Source: Mycobacterium sp.
Lineage (GTDB): Bacteria; Actinomycetota; Actinomycetes; Mycobacteriales; Mycobacteriaceae
Reading direction: 5' to 3'
DNA: 6,614 nt
NCBI GenBank assembly: GCA_028706695.1
Contig: JAQTVU010000139.1
Location: forward strand, 1 to 6,614
The number at the start of each line of letters is the position of its first letter. The stretch's first letter is position 1. A model generated the notes under the pieces. It searched no databases. It saw nothing but the letters and a program-made list of their open reading frames with translations, and was not told the DNA's origin. The position numbers and the translations under genes are program-made. Positions 1 to 6,164 of the stretch are shown piece after piece.

Positions 1-21
1 GGTGCAGCAGCGCCTCCACGT

Positions 22-912
22 TCATGGGTCAAGGATGCCTGACCGGCGTTCTCCCCGCGCCGCAATGTCCTGCATCCGACCGGGTGCGTCGTCGGGTGCC
101 GCACCCGGCGCGCCCAGCCGCTGCAGGGTGGGGCGTTTGGGAACACGCCCGTCGGCCGAGGACCGGCCGCGCAGACGCCGCCAAATCCAGGGAACGAACG
201 TCTCATGTGCCCATCGGACCTGTTCGTACGCGCCAACCGCTAATGGCCGTTGCGCGCCATTCGGACTCGCTTCGGCCCAGTCATGATTACTGTCCGGCAG
301 GTTGAGGGCTTCGGCGGCCGCGGCGGCGAACAGGATGTGCCCCTTGGTCGAGGCGTGTACGCGGTCGACGGCCCAGGTGTCCAACTCGCGCATCGAAGGT
401 GCGTTGTACAGGTCGACCAGCCGGAATCCGTAACGGTCGGTAGCGGTCCTGATCGCGTCGTTGATCCGGGCGAGCCGCGTGGCCACCAGCCGCCCCAGCG
501 GCAGGAATTGCGCGACGTTCGGGAAGGTCGTCGTCACCACCGTCGCGCCCGATCCGGCCAGCATGGCATAGACGTTTTCGAGGGCGGCAAGGGCAGGGCC
601 GAACGATGGTCCGGGCTGGATCACGTCATTCATCCCCGCGCACACGGTGATCAAATCGGGCTGCATTGCCAGCGCGGGCGGAACCTGTTCTGTGAGCACG
701 TCGGTGATCCGCTTGCCGCGGATCGCCAGATTGGCGTAATGCAAGCCTGGGTAAACAGAGTCGACCATTACGGCGAGCCGGTCGGCACATCCCAGCAGCC
801 CGACGGCGTCGTCGCCGTCCCACAAACCCTCGGTCTGGCTGTCACCCAGGGCGACATATCGGCGATACCCGGCTTGTATTGCCCCGCACACGAAGCCGAG
901 ACTAGCCCGCAA
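22..912 (-). CDS. SGNH/GDSL-family hydrolase (esterase/lipase-like)
   Basis: Predicted serine hydrolase of 296 aa; family members cleave ester bonds of lipids, acylated sugars or similar substrates. The substrate here is unknown. All SGNH blocks are visible: block I GDSQTEG (residues 23-29, nucleophile S25), block II glycine in NLAIRG (G66), block III GMND (93-96, N95), and block V DRVH (183-186, D183 and H186). The C-terminal part around WIWRRLRGRSSADG (242-255) matches the actinobacterial version of the family. No clear signal peptide is seen, so it is probably cytoplasmic. The start is uncertain. The TTG at 912 has a G-rich stretch (AGGGGG, 926-931) 13 nt upstream, which is rather far, and an in-frame GTG at 891 is an alternative. 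Both lie only 15-22 residues before block I. After about residue 262 comes an Ala/Gly/Arg/Pro-rich tail that looks disordered and longer than usual. It is divergent from the fadD remnant. Confidence 0.88.
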   Translation of the reverse strand: MRASLGFVCGAIQAGYRRYVALGDSQTEGLWDGDDAVGLLGCADRLAVMVDSVYPGLHYANLAIRGKRITDVLTEQVPPALAMQPDLITVCAGMNDVIQPGPSFGPALAALENVYAMLAGSGATVVTTTFPNVAQFLPLGRLVATRLARINDAIRTATDRYGFRLVDLYNAPSMRELDTWAVDRVHASTKGHILFAAAAAEALNLPDSNHDWAEASPNGAQRPLAVGAYEQVRWAHETFVPWIWRRLRGRSSADGRVPKRPTLQRLGAPGAAPDDAPGRMQDIAARGERRSGILDP

Positions 913-997
913 TATGAGTTCACTACCCCCTGATATGCGGGCGGTGGCGTTGCAACGTGGCCGCGCGGCGACAGCCTGAGGAGTGGTCGTCGAAACC

Positions 998-1452
998 GTG
1001 GCAAAGAATTCAACTCGCCCAATTGTTCGCTACCGTGGCGGCCGCCAACCCGGACCGACGAGGCGCTGGCGAGAAAGGGGGCGCGCGGCTGCTGGTGCCG
1101 ATCACCGGCGGGGGCAGCGGTTCCACTCAAGCAGCGTTGCGTCGAACTGCGGCCGCAGTTGACGATCCTCGATGCGGTGGGTCCTTCGTCCGTCCGCTTC
1201 GCCCCCCAACCCGGGTGTGCGGTGGTGTCAGCGAGGACCCGACCCACATCCTGTCGCCGGGCGACGAGGAGATCGGCCGGCTGACCCGGGGGCCTTCCCG
1301 GTGACCGAGGGAGTCAGGCACTCGGCGCCGGGCGATCGCGCCCGCTGGTAGACCGGCGGCCAGATCAATGCTGGGCCGCGACTGCGTCACAATCGATTCC
1401 GGGGCGAGAACATCTTCGCCGAAGAGGTCCAGGCCGCCAAAGCCTTGGTGGC
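998..1452 (+). pseudogene. Decayed fatty-acyl-CoA synthetase (fadD-like) remnant
   Basis: No single frame encodes a protein, but motifs of the FadD acyl-CoA synthetase (AMP-forming) family occur in the right order across frames. Near 1005-1058 an N-terminal-like piece reads IQLAQLFATVAAANPDR. At 1129-1188 another frame reads KQRCVELRPQLTILDAVGPS, matching the region before the family's GSSETG motif. At 1227-1292 the first frame resumes with VSEDPTHILSPGDEEIGRL. From 1292 a third frame reads FPVTEGVRHSAPGDRARW, then an in-frame TAG (1349-1351). At 1368-1403 comes LGRDCVTIDSG, and at 1403-1432 GENIFAEEVQ, equivalent to the family's LGR...INSGGEKIFAEEVE. About 300 residues between the N-terminal piece and the GSSETG region are missing, as are about 15 residues near 1292 and the C-terminal domain. 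A full FadD is roughly 500-550 aa. A possible original start is the GTG at 998. It is non-functional as it stands. Confidence 0.85.
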
Positions 1453-1788
1453 TCGGCGGACGCGCCACCGGCCGGGCTCGAACATTCTGCACGCGGGCTC
1501 GGCGCGGGCCGGGCACTGCCCGGACCTGGCATGACCGGCCGGCGCTCGCGGCCACCATCGCGGTCCCGTTGCGACACAACGGTGTTAGCCTGCTAGCGGC
1601 CATGGCGCACCGGGTGGAGAACCCGCTGCCGAACCCCACCGTGCTGGTCTCGGTGTCGCCGATCGCCGCCGCGGGCGGTGCGATGGCATGCTGTGCTCGA
1701 CATCCGGATGGGTGTCCTGACGGCATCAGCCTCGCCGGGTGTGACGGCGGCTCGGGCGCCGAGGGGGATCGGACCCGTGCCCGCTGCA
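1453..1788 (+). other. Unassigned stretch, probably gene debris
   Basis: No recognisable gene. The plus frame running to the stop near 1812 stays open with stretches such as LLAAMAHRVENPLPNPTVLV (around 1590-1650), but it lacks a ribosome binding site and I could not match it to a family. It does not resemble the expected FadD C-terminal domain. High GC keeps frames open by chance, so openness is weak evidence. It is most likely a second decayed fragment, or the join left by a deletion that removed the end of the fadD gene. Confidence 0.4.
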
Positions 1789-1814
1789 GGTTTTTACAAC
1801 AAGGTTTGGGGTAA
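1789..1814 (+). promoter_or_regulatory. Putative SigF-dependent promoter
   Basis: GGTTT (1789-1793) and GGGTAA (1809-1814) are separated by 15 nt. The known mycobacterial SigF pattern is GGTTT, 15-17 nt, GGGTA. The site lies in a locally AT-richer patch ahead of the DUF2231-Rieske/hemerythrin operon. Transcription would begin around 1820-1822, giving a leader of about 145 nt. SigF controls stationary-phase and stress genes in mycobacteria, which fits the operon content. I saw no other pairing of both boxes at correct spacing in the places I checked. Not experimentally supported here. Confidence 0.55.
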
Positions 1815-1860
1815 TTCACAGCCAGCTAACAATGAAGGACCAGCTGCCTGCGTTACAGTG

Positions 1861-1880
1861 GTCACGTCAGCCCTGTCACG
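1861..1880. repeat. GTCACG direct repeat in operon leader
   Basis: Two GTCACG hexamers (1861-1866 and 1875-1880) sit 14 bp apart, between the putative SigF promoter and the operon start codon. They could be a binding site for a regulator or part of leader RNA structure. They could equally be chance in GC-rich DNA. No known motif is assigned. Confidence 0.2.
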
Positions 1881-1964
1881 GTTGTGAGTTAGAGGTAACC
1901 GCTAAGCAATCATTCGGTTTGCGGGCATGTCGTCGTGTACCCCGGAACCAGGAGGAGTGGTGCC

Positions 1965-2936
1965 ATGGTGGGTCGTCCGCGGGATTTCCGATTGCAGAAA
2001 CTCGGCGCGCGGGTGGTGTCAACCATCGGGCGTCAAGAGTGGCTGGACCGGCCGAGCTACCGGTTCGAGCACCTGCTCAGCATCGCTTACAACGAGCTGG
2101 GCGGTGCGCGCAACAGCGTCACCAACGCCCTGCACGGCACTTGGCTCGGGCACCCGGTTCACCCGCCGCTGGCATCGCTGACCACCGGTGCGGTCGGCAC
2201 CACGGTGGCGCTAGATGCCCTCAGCCTGATGCCGGGCCGGCGTGGCACCGAGGTCCGCGACGCCTCCCGGTTCGCCTGCCATGCCCTGGGGCTGGGCATC
2301 CTGGCGAGCGTCGGCTCGGCCGTCACCGGCGTCACCGACTGGCAGCACACCCATGAGGAGGACCGCCGGGTCGGCGTGGTGCATGGCATGCTCAACCTGG
2401 CTGCGACCCTGCTCTATGCGCAGTCTTGGGTTGACCGCCGCCGGGGCCGTCACGGCCGCGGCATCGCCCTGACCGCGTTGGGCTACGGCATCACCATCGC
2501 CGGCAGCTACCTCGGCGGTGCCCTCGTCTTCGAGTCCGGAATCGGGATCGATCAGTCGGGTAAGCGGTTGCACACCACCGAGTGGACCCCCGTGCTTCCC
2601 GCCAGCTCCTTGAACGGCAGGCCGGTGCGGGTGGAGGTCGACGGCGTCGGACTCGTGGTGTGTCAGAACGCGCCCGGCCAGGTAGCGGCGTTCGGTGAGT
2701 TCTGCCCGCACCTGGCGGCCCCGATGGCCGACGGCTGGGTCGATCGCGGCCGGCTGGTGTGCCCATGGCACGGTTCGTGGTTCTCGGCCGAGTCGGGTGA
2801 GGTGCTGCGCGGTCCGGCGGCGGCGCCGCTGCCATGTTATGAGGCCCGGCTGGTCAACGGAATGGTCGAAGTCCGCGGCGAGGTACCCCCCACCGTCGGT
2901 GGGGCAATCGGTATTCCAAAGGGAGGAGCTCAGTGA
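1965..2936 (+). CDS. DUF2231 membrane domain fused to Rieske 2Fe-2S domain
   Basis: 323-aa membrane protein, probably an electron carrier. Residues about 62-190 form a DUF2231-type domain: the GHPVHPPL motif (62-69) and four hydrophobic segments near 66-88, 103-124, 137-155 and 167-188. A Rieske domain follows at about 205-305. It has CPH (C247, H249), a 16-residue gap, then CPWH (C266, H269), the four 2Fe-2S ligands. It lacks the extra disulfide cysteines of cytochrome bc1 Rieske proteins, so it resembles the ferredoxin type. With four helices, both termini should lie on the same side of the membrane, most likely cytoplasmic. The start is ATG 1965, because GGAGGAG (1951-1957) lies 7 nt before it; an in-frame GTG at 1935 lacks such a site. 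It overlaps the hemerythrin gene by 4 nt (GTGA), so the two are probably cotranscribed and translationally coupled. The electron donor and acceptor are unknown. Confidence 0.9.
   Translation: MVGRPRDFRLQKLGARVVSTIGRQEWLDRPSYRFEHLLSIAYNELGGARNSVTNALHGTWLGHPVHPPLASLTTGAVGTTVALDALSLMPGRRGTEVRDASRFACHALGLGILASVGSAVTGVTDWQHTHEEDRRVGVVHGMLNLAATLLYAQSWVDRRRGRHGRGIALTALGYGITIAGSYLGGALVFESGIGIDQSGKRLHTTEWTPVLPASSLNGRPVRVEVDGVGLVVCQNAPGQVAAFGEFCPHLAAPMADGWVDRGRLVCPWHGSWFSAESGEVLRGPAAAPLPCYEARLVNGMVEVRGEVPPTVGGAIGIPKGGAQ
2888..2904. repeat. Perfect GC hairpin at the end of the Rieske gene
   Basis: CCCCACCG and CGGTGGGG form 8-bp arms around a single T, so in RNA about 7 bp with a 3-nt loop. It is coding (around PPTVGG, residues 308-313) and ends 17 nt before the ribosome binding site of the hemerythrin gene. 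It may be a constraint-free coding coincidence, or an mRNA structure that sets the ratio of the two proteins. Confidence 0.4.
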
Positions 2937-3418
2937 ACGCCTACGAGGTGCTCAAAGAACACCACATCGTGCTCAAGGGTCTGGGTCGCAAGGTCAGCGA
3001 GGCGCCGGTGAACTCCGAAGAGCGGCATGCCATTTTCGACGACATGCTGATCGAACTCGACATCCATTTCCGCATTGAGGACGACCTGTACTATCCGGCT
3101 CTGAAGTCGGCCAGCAAGCTGATCGCGGTCGCCCACGCGGAGCATCGCCAGGTCCTCGACCAGCTCTCGGTGCTGCTGAAGACTCCGCAGAGCGCACCGG
3201 GATACGAGCAGGAGTGGAACTCGTTCAAGACGGTGCTGGAGGCCCACGCCGACGAAGAGGAGCGCGACCTGATCCCCGCCCCCCCGGACGTCAAAATCAG
3301 CGACGCGGAAGTCGAGGAGCTGGGCAACAAGATGGCCGCCAGGATGGAGCGGTACCGCGGCTCGGCCCTGCACAGACTGCGCACCAAGGCGCGCGCGGCG
3401 CTGGTACGCGCGCTGTAG
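2933..3418 (+). CDS. Hemerythrin-like di-iron protein, Rv2633c orthologue
   Basis: 161-aa soluble helical-bundle protein of the hemerythrin HHE family, which binds a non-haem di-iron centre. M. tuberculosis Rv2633c, which this closely resembles in length and sequence (recalled, not searched), is reported to have catalase activity and does not behave as a simple oxygen carrier. Likely ligands are visible: H10/H11 (EHH), H45 and E49 (HFRIE), H68, E70 and H71 (HAEH), and H105 and E109 (HADEE). The basic C-terminal tail (about 139-161) is Arg/Lys/Ala-rich. The start is GTG 2933, supported by GGGAGGAG at 2921-2928 and matching the MNAY start of the orthologue. Its first bases overlap the stop of the Rieske gene, so it is the second gene of an operon and would be driven by the putative SigF promoter at 1789. 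The context suggests a role in peroxide or low-oxygen stress, possibly with electrons from the Rieske partner. Confidence 0.95.
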   Translation: MNAYEVLKEHHIVLKGLGRKVSEAPVNSEERHAIFDDMLIELDIHFRIEDDLYYPALKSASKLIAVAHAEHRQVLDQLSVLLKTPQSAPGYEQEWNSFKTVLEAHADEEERDLIPAPPDVKISDAEVEELGNKMAARMERYRGSALHRLRTKARAALVRAL

Positions 3419-3927
3419 CCGGCCTACTGGGACGGGGCCTGATCATCTGCATCTGCAAGTGGAGATGGGCTCCGGTGTGGCGGCCAAAAGTTGGTGACGG
3501 CCATCAAGTTTCGCTGGTCGGGTCTGCTGCGCGGGGAGTTCGCCTCGCTGCGCTCGCGGCTGCCGTCGTCGTGGCGAACTTCGTATTTCGTCGCGCCGGG
3601 GGTGGGTGCCCGGTTATCGGTGATCGAATGTGCGGAGCGGATCGGTGCGGGTGCCGGGCGGTGTGGGACACCGGTCTGTCATTGGCACGCCGGGCGGGAT
3701 GCGTTGCGCACCATGGCCGGGTGAACCGCCGCGGCGCGCTGCTGGCCGGTCTGCGCGTACACGCCGAAAGGATGGCCGAAAACCACGACGGTGCCGATAT
3801 TTTCGGCGAGCAGCGCACCGTCGCCGAGCCGTTGAGCAGAGCACCCGCGCCCACCATTTCGGCGCCATCGACGAGTTGGGTGCGATCACCGAAATCCCAA
3901 TGAGCCGAGGCGATTCTCGTCTGGCGA
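3419..3927. other. Gene-poor stretch between convergent genes
   Basis: No convincing gene on either strand: open frames lack ribosome binding sites, and none matches a family I recognise. On the minus strand there are protein-like pieces in different frames, GDRTQLVDGAEMVGAGALL (about 3833-3890) and AENIGTVVVFGHPFGVYAQ (about 3755-3815). These could be a frame-shifted gene remnant. No strong terminator with a T-run follows the hemerythrin stop. Confidence 0.4.
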
Positions 3928-4599
3928 TCAGAGCAATGAGTTGATCATATCTTCGGCGCCGCTGCCGCCGGCGATTCCGGTGGCCATGTCGTCCGATCTG
4001 TAGTCGATGAACGCCGACCGGCGGTTCGACGTGTTCAGCAACTCCATGAAGACACCGGTGAGATGCGTTATGTCCGGGCCGCTCACGACATCGGCGGTGT
4101 AGTTGATGTCGGCCGCCTGCTGGAAGTTGCGGCCCTGCACGGGCTTGACCTTGGGCGCGCTTACGATGTTCACGTTGGACAATTCGGTCGCTGGCGTGTT
4201 GATCGCCCGGTCGGCGTCGGCCTGCAGCACGGCGGCGATGTCGCCGCCGCCGGCCGGTTTGACCGTCACCTGCATGCGCGCAGTGTTGTCGGCATCGTAA
4301 AGCGTGACCCAGTCCGCTCCGCGGTTGGTGAGCGTCCAGCCCGGCGCAAGTGTGATCGAGACGCCGTCGGCAATGGGGATCGCGTCGTCCGCGGTGAGGG
4401 CAACCGCCAGGTTGCGCGGTGTGTGCGCGAGATCCGCCGACCGGTTCTGGCCGCCCAGAGCGACCGCCACGGTGGCGCCGATGGCGACGAGTGTGACAAT
4501 CGCGACCGCGCCGACGACCGCTCGCAGGCGGTGAACTACCCATAGCCCAGCGCCGGCGTGATGCGGCGACGGCGGAGTGTGTGTTGGCATCGATGACAT
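3928..4599 (-). CDS. Membrane-anchored protein of unknown function
   Basis: 223-aa protein I cannot assign to a named family. A Pro/His-rich N-terminus (1-16) is followed by a basic stretch (H23-R26) and one hydrophobic helix (about 27-49, rich in Ala, Val and Ile). A soluble domain of about 170 residues without cysteines follows. This topology indicates a signal anchor with the domain outside the membrane. The domain has VSITLAPGWTL (80-90) and a run of beta-like segments, reminiscent of small mycobacterial secreted or envelope proteins. The start is ATG 4599, because AAGGAG (4605-4610 on the reverse strand) sits 5 nt upstream. A longer frame back to 4683 has no such site. It is divergent from the rafH-like gene across a 221-bp shared regulatory region and convergent with the hemerythrin operon. 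Confidence 0.8.
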   Translation of the reverse strand: MSSMPTHTPPSPHHAGAGLWVVHRLRAVVGAVAIVTLVAIGATVAVALGGQNRSADLAHTPRNLAVALTADDAIPIADGVSITLAPGWTLTNRGADWVTLYDADNTARMQVTVKPAGGGDIAAVLQADADRAINTPATELSNVNIVSAPKVKPVQGRNFQQAADINYTADVVSGPDITHLTGVFMELLNTSNRRSAFIDYRSDDMATGIAGGSGAEDMINSLL

Positions 4600-4820
4600 C
4601 GTGGCTCCTTGCTGGCCGTGGCCGTCCACCGAAACCGGCTTGGGCGCAATGATTGTAAACACAGTCACGGCCATGCCGCCCATCCGGCGAGGCGCGCCGA
4701 TGGATGCGGGATCTCGGGGGCGGGCGACTGCGGCTGAATGCCAACTTGATGGGCGCCTGCACCACTGAACGATTACTTTCGGCCCTACAGCGTCGATTCC
4801 CGGAAGCGTAGCAACGTGTT
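4600..4820. promoter_or_regulatory. Divergent intergenic region with weak DosR-like site
   Basis: This 221-bp stretch must carry promoters for both the membrane protein and the rafH-like gene. About 30 nt before the rafH start, TTCGGCCCTACAGCGTCGAT (4778-4797) matches the DosR box TTSGGGACTWWAGTCCCSAA at about 13 of 20 positions. The left half (8 of 10) is better than the right. TACTTT (4774-4779) fits the loose mycobacterial -10 pattern TANNNT, but no matching -35 box stands out. Both are weak by sequence alone. The DosR reading is favoured only because RafH in M. smegmatis is DosR-dependent. Confidence 0.25.
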
Positions 4821-5624
4821 ATGCGACAAAAATCCGACCTGGCCGCGGTTTTCGACGTCGACGTCACGACCCACGGGCAGTTGCCCGGGATTGAGGAGTA
4901 TGCGCGGACAAAGATCGGCAAGCTCGGCCGGTACACCCACCAGCCGGTGCTGCACGCGCACGTGAAGCTGCGTGAGCATGGGGACCCGGCGGTGGCTCGC
5001 CCGGTGATCGCGCAGGCCAATCTGGACGTCGACGGCCGGCCGGTTCGCGCGCAGGTCGAAGGCACCACCGCCCGGGAGGCAGTTGACCGGCTCGAGACAC
5101 GCCTGCGTCAACAACTCGAACGCCTCGCCGAGCACTGGGAAGCCAAGCGCGGCGGCACGCCAAAGGCCGGACCGTACGAATGGCGGCGCCAGTCCGAGCC
5201 CAGTCACCGGCCCCAGTACTTTTCCCGGCCGGAGGGCGAACGCCGGATCATCCGGCATAAGACGTACAGCCTGCCCACCTGCACCGTCGAAGAGGCCGCG
5301 TTCGAGATGGAGTTGCTCGACTACGAGTTCCACCTCTTCACCGAAGCGGGCACCGGGCAGGACAGCGTGTTGTATCGCTCGGGTCCCACCGAATACCGCC
5401 TCGCCCTGGTTGATCCGCAATCCGCCGACAAGCTTCCGCCGAGCGAGATGCCCTTGAGCATCAGTCCGCAGCCCGCCCCGCGGCTCACCGTCGATCAGGC
5501 GATCGAGCGGATCGGCCTGTTGGGCGTGCCGTTTCTGTTCTTCGTCGACAGCGACCGAAACCGCGGCAGCGTGCTGTATCACCGCTACGACGGGCACTAC
5601 GGGCTGATCGCACCGGCGAGCTGA
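4821..5624 (+). CDS. rafH: RafH/Rv0079-type ribosome hibernation factor
   Basis: 267-aa ribosome-associated protein. Relatives bind the 30S decoding region and keep 70S ribosomes intact and idle during hypoxia or stasis. In M. smegmatis RafH is the hypoxia-induced, DosR-controlled version, and M. tuberculosis Rv0079 (DATIN) is a related dormancy protein. Residues about 10-108 form the HPF/RaiA (S30AE) domain, with VTTHGQLPGIEEYARTKIGK near its start and a long helix at about 84-108. A charged linker follows (about 109-145). Two copies of the S30AE C-terminal fold come next: about 147-196 (VEEAAFEMELLDYEFHLFTE, then SVLYRSGPTEYRL) and about 221-265 (VDQAIERIGLLGVPFLFFVD, then SVLYHRYDGHYGLI). 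The common mycobacterial paralogue MPY has only one copy, so this is the RafH type. The start is ATG 4821; the upstream site GGAAG (4801-4805) is weak. A hairpin terminator follows. Confidence 0.88.
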   Translation: MRQKSDLAAVFDVDVTTHGQLPGIEEYARTKIGKLGRYTHQPVLHAHVKLREHGDPAVARPVIAQANLDVDGRPVRAQVEGTTAREAVDRLETRLRQQLERLAEHWEAKRGGTPKAGPYEWRRQSEPSHRPQYFSRPEGERRIIRHKTYSLPTCTVEEAAFEMELLDYEFHLFTEAGTGQDSVLYRSGPTEYRLALVDPQSADKLPPSEMPLSISPQPAPRLTVDQAIERIGLLGVPFLFFVDSDRNRGSVLYHRYDGHYGLIAPAS

Positions 5625-5638
5625 CGCCCCGATGCCGG

Positions 5639-5674
5639 CGGCGGTCCCTGAAACCCCCCTGACGGGGACCGCCG
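5639..5674 (+). terminator. Hairpin terminator after rafH-like gene
   Basis: CGGCGGTCCC (5639-5648) and GGGACCGCCG (5665-5674) are perfect 10-bp arms around a 16-nt loop, starting 15 nt after the stop codon. There is no T-run, which is usual for mycobacterial stem-only terminators. The structure is symmetric, so it could also stop transcription from the other side. Confidence 0.65.
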
Positions 5675-6164
5675 CACCTGCAACTGTCTGATGGAGCCCC
5701 GCGTCAACGGGCGGGCGACGTTGCCCGCCTGTCCGCCGTGATGGCGTCGATGACCGCGTCGACGTCCTTGCACGGGGCCCAGCGGCCCCGGAATGAGCAC
5801 CGGTTAGCCGACCGGGACCGGCCGACAGCACCGACCAGCATTCTCGGCAACGTGCTCGGCTCGGCAGCCGTCGCACGCCGCCGGTGCCCGGCCCCCGCGG
5901 TTTCGCTCAATCGAACCGGCCCATCACCGGCGGGCAGCCTACTTGGTGCCGGTCGAGGCCACGGCCGCGACGCCGTGCTGGCGGTGGCCAGCCACGCCAC
6001 CTGCATGCGGATCGGACATGTCGCCCATCAGGTCATTCGCGCGTTCGGCTGAACCGGCCCCGCGAAGCGACCAACGCCCCGGGCTTTGATGCCTTTGCGC
6101 CCTTACCGAATGATGCCGCGGCCGCGCAGCATGGACCCATTCGGCACTATCCGAGGAGTGGGCC
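5675..6164. other. Gene-poor stretch upstream of the flavodoxin
   Basis: No supported gene. Frames on both strands are open for up to about 100 codons, but without ribosome binding sites or recognisable motifs. Examples are a plus frame ending in LAVASHATCMRIGHVAHQV (about 5979-6036) and a minus frame ending at 5704 with KDVDAVIDAI. Either could be a remnant. The stretch also contains the inverted repeat at 5710-5729 and must hold the flavodoxin promoter. Confidence 0.4.
5710..5729. repeat. Inverted repeat, possible second terminator
   Basis: GGCGGGC (5710-5716) and GCCCGCC (5723-5729) are perfect 7-bp arms around a 6-nt loop (GACGTT), with no T-run. It lies 36 nt beyond the main hairpin after the rafH-like gene. 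It may be a back-up terminator for that gene or one for a lost minus-strand gene. Confidence 0.4.

Noticed and set aside
747..756. GGGTAAAC as a second SigF -10 box
   Set aside because: No GGTTT or GTTT lies 15-17 nt upstream, and it falls inside the SGNH coding region on the opposite strand.
250..933. 227-codon plus-strand frame opposite the SGNH hydrolase
   Set aside because: The minus strand carries all SGNH catalytic blocks. The plus frame is its mirror, with no motif or good ribosome binding site.
957..1304. Stand-alone 115-aa hypothetical protein
   Set aside because: Parts of this frame are fragments of an acyl-CoA synthetase that continues in other frames, so it is pseudogene sequence.
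3491..3724. 77-aa small protein starting at GTG 3491
   Set aside because: No ribosome binding site, no motif, and composition typical of chance frames in GC-rich DNA.
3614..5068. 484-codon open frame on the minus strand
   Set aside because: Its translation is Arg/His/Ser/Thr-rich, it runs antisense to rafH and in another frame of the membrane protein gene, and it has no family motifs. It is a GC-rich shadow.
4785..5876. 363-codon minus-strand frame opposite rafH
   Set aside because: It is an antisense shadow of the rafH-like gene, which has clear domains on the plus strand. It also crosses the terminator hairpin.
5738..6052. 104-aa plus-strand protein between rafH and the flavodoxin
   Set aside because: It starts in a Met/Ser/Thr-rich run without a ribosome binding site and matches no family. 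Kept only as a possible remnant within the gene-poor stretch.
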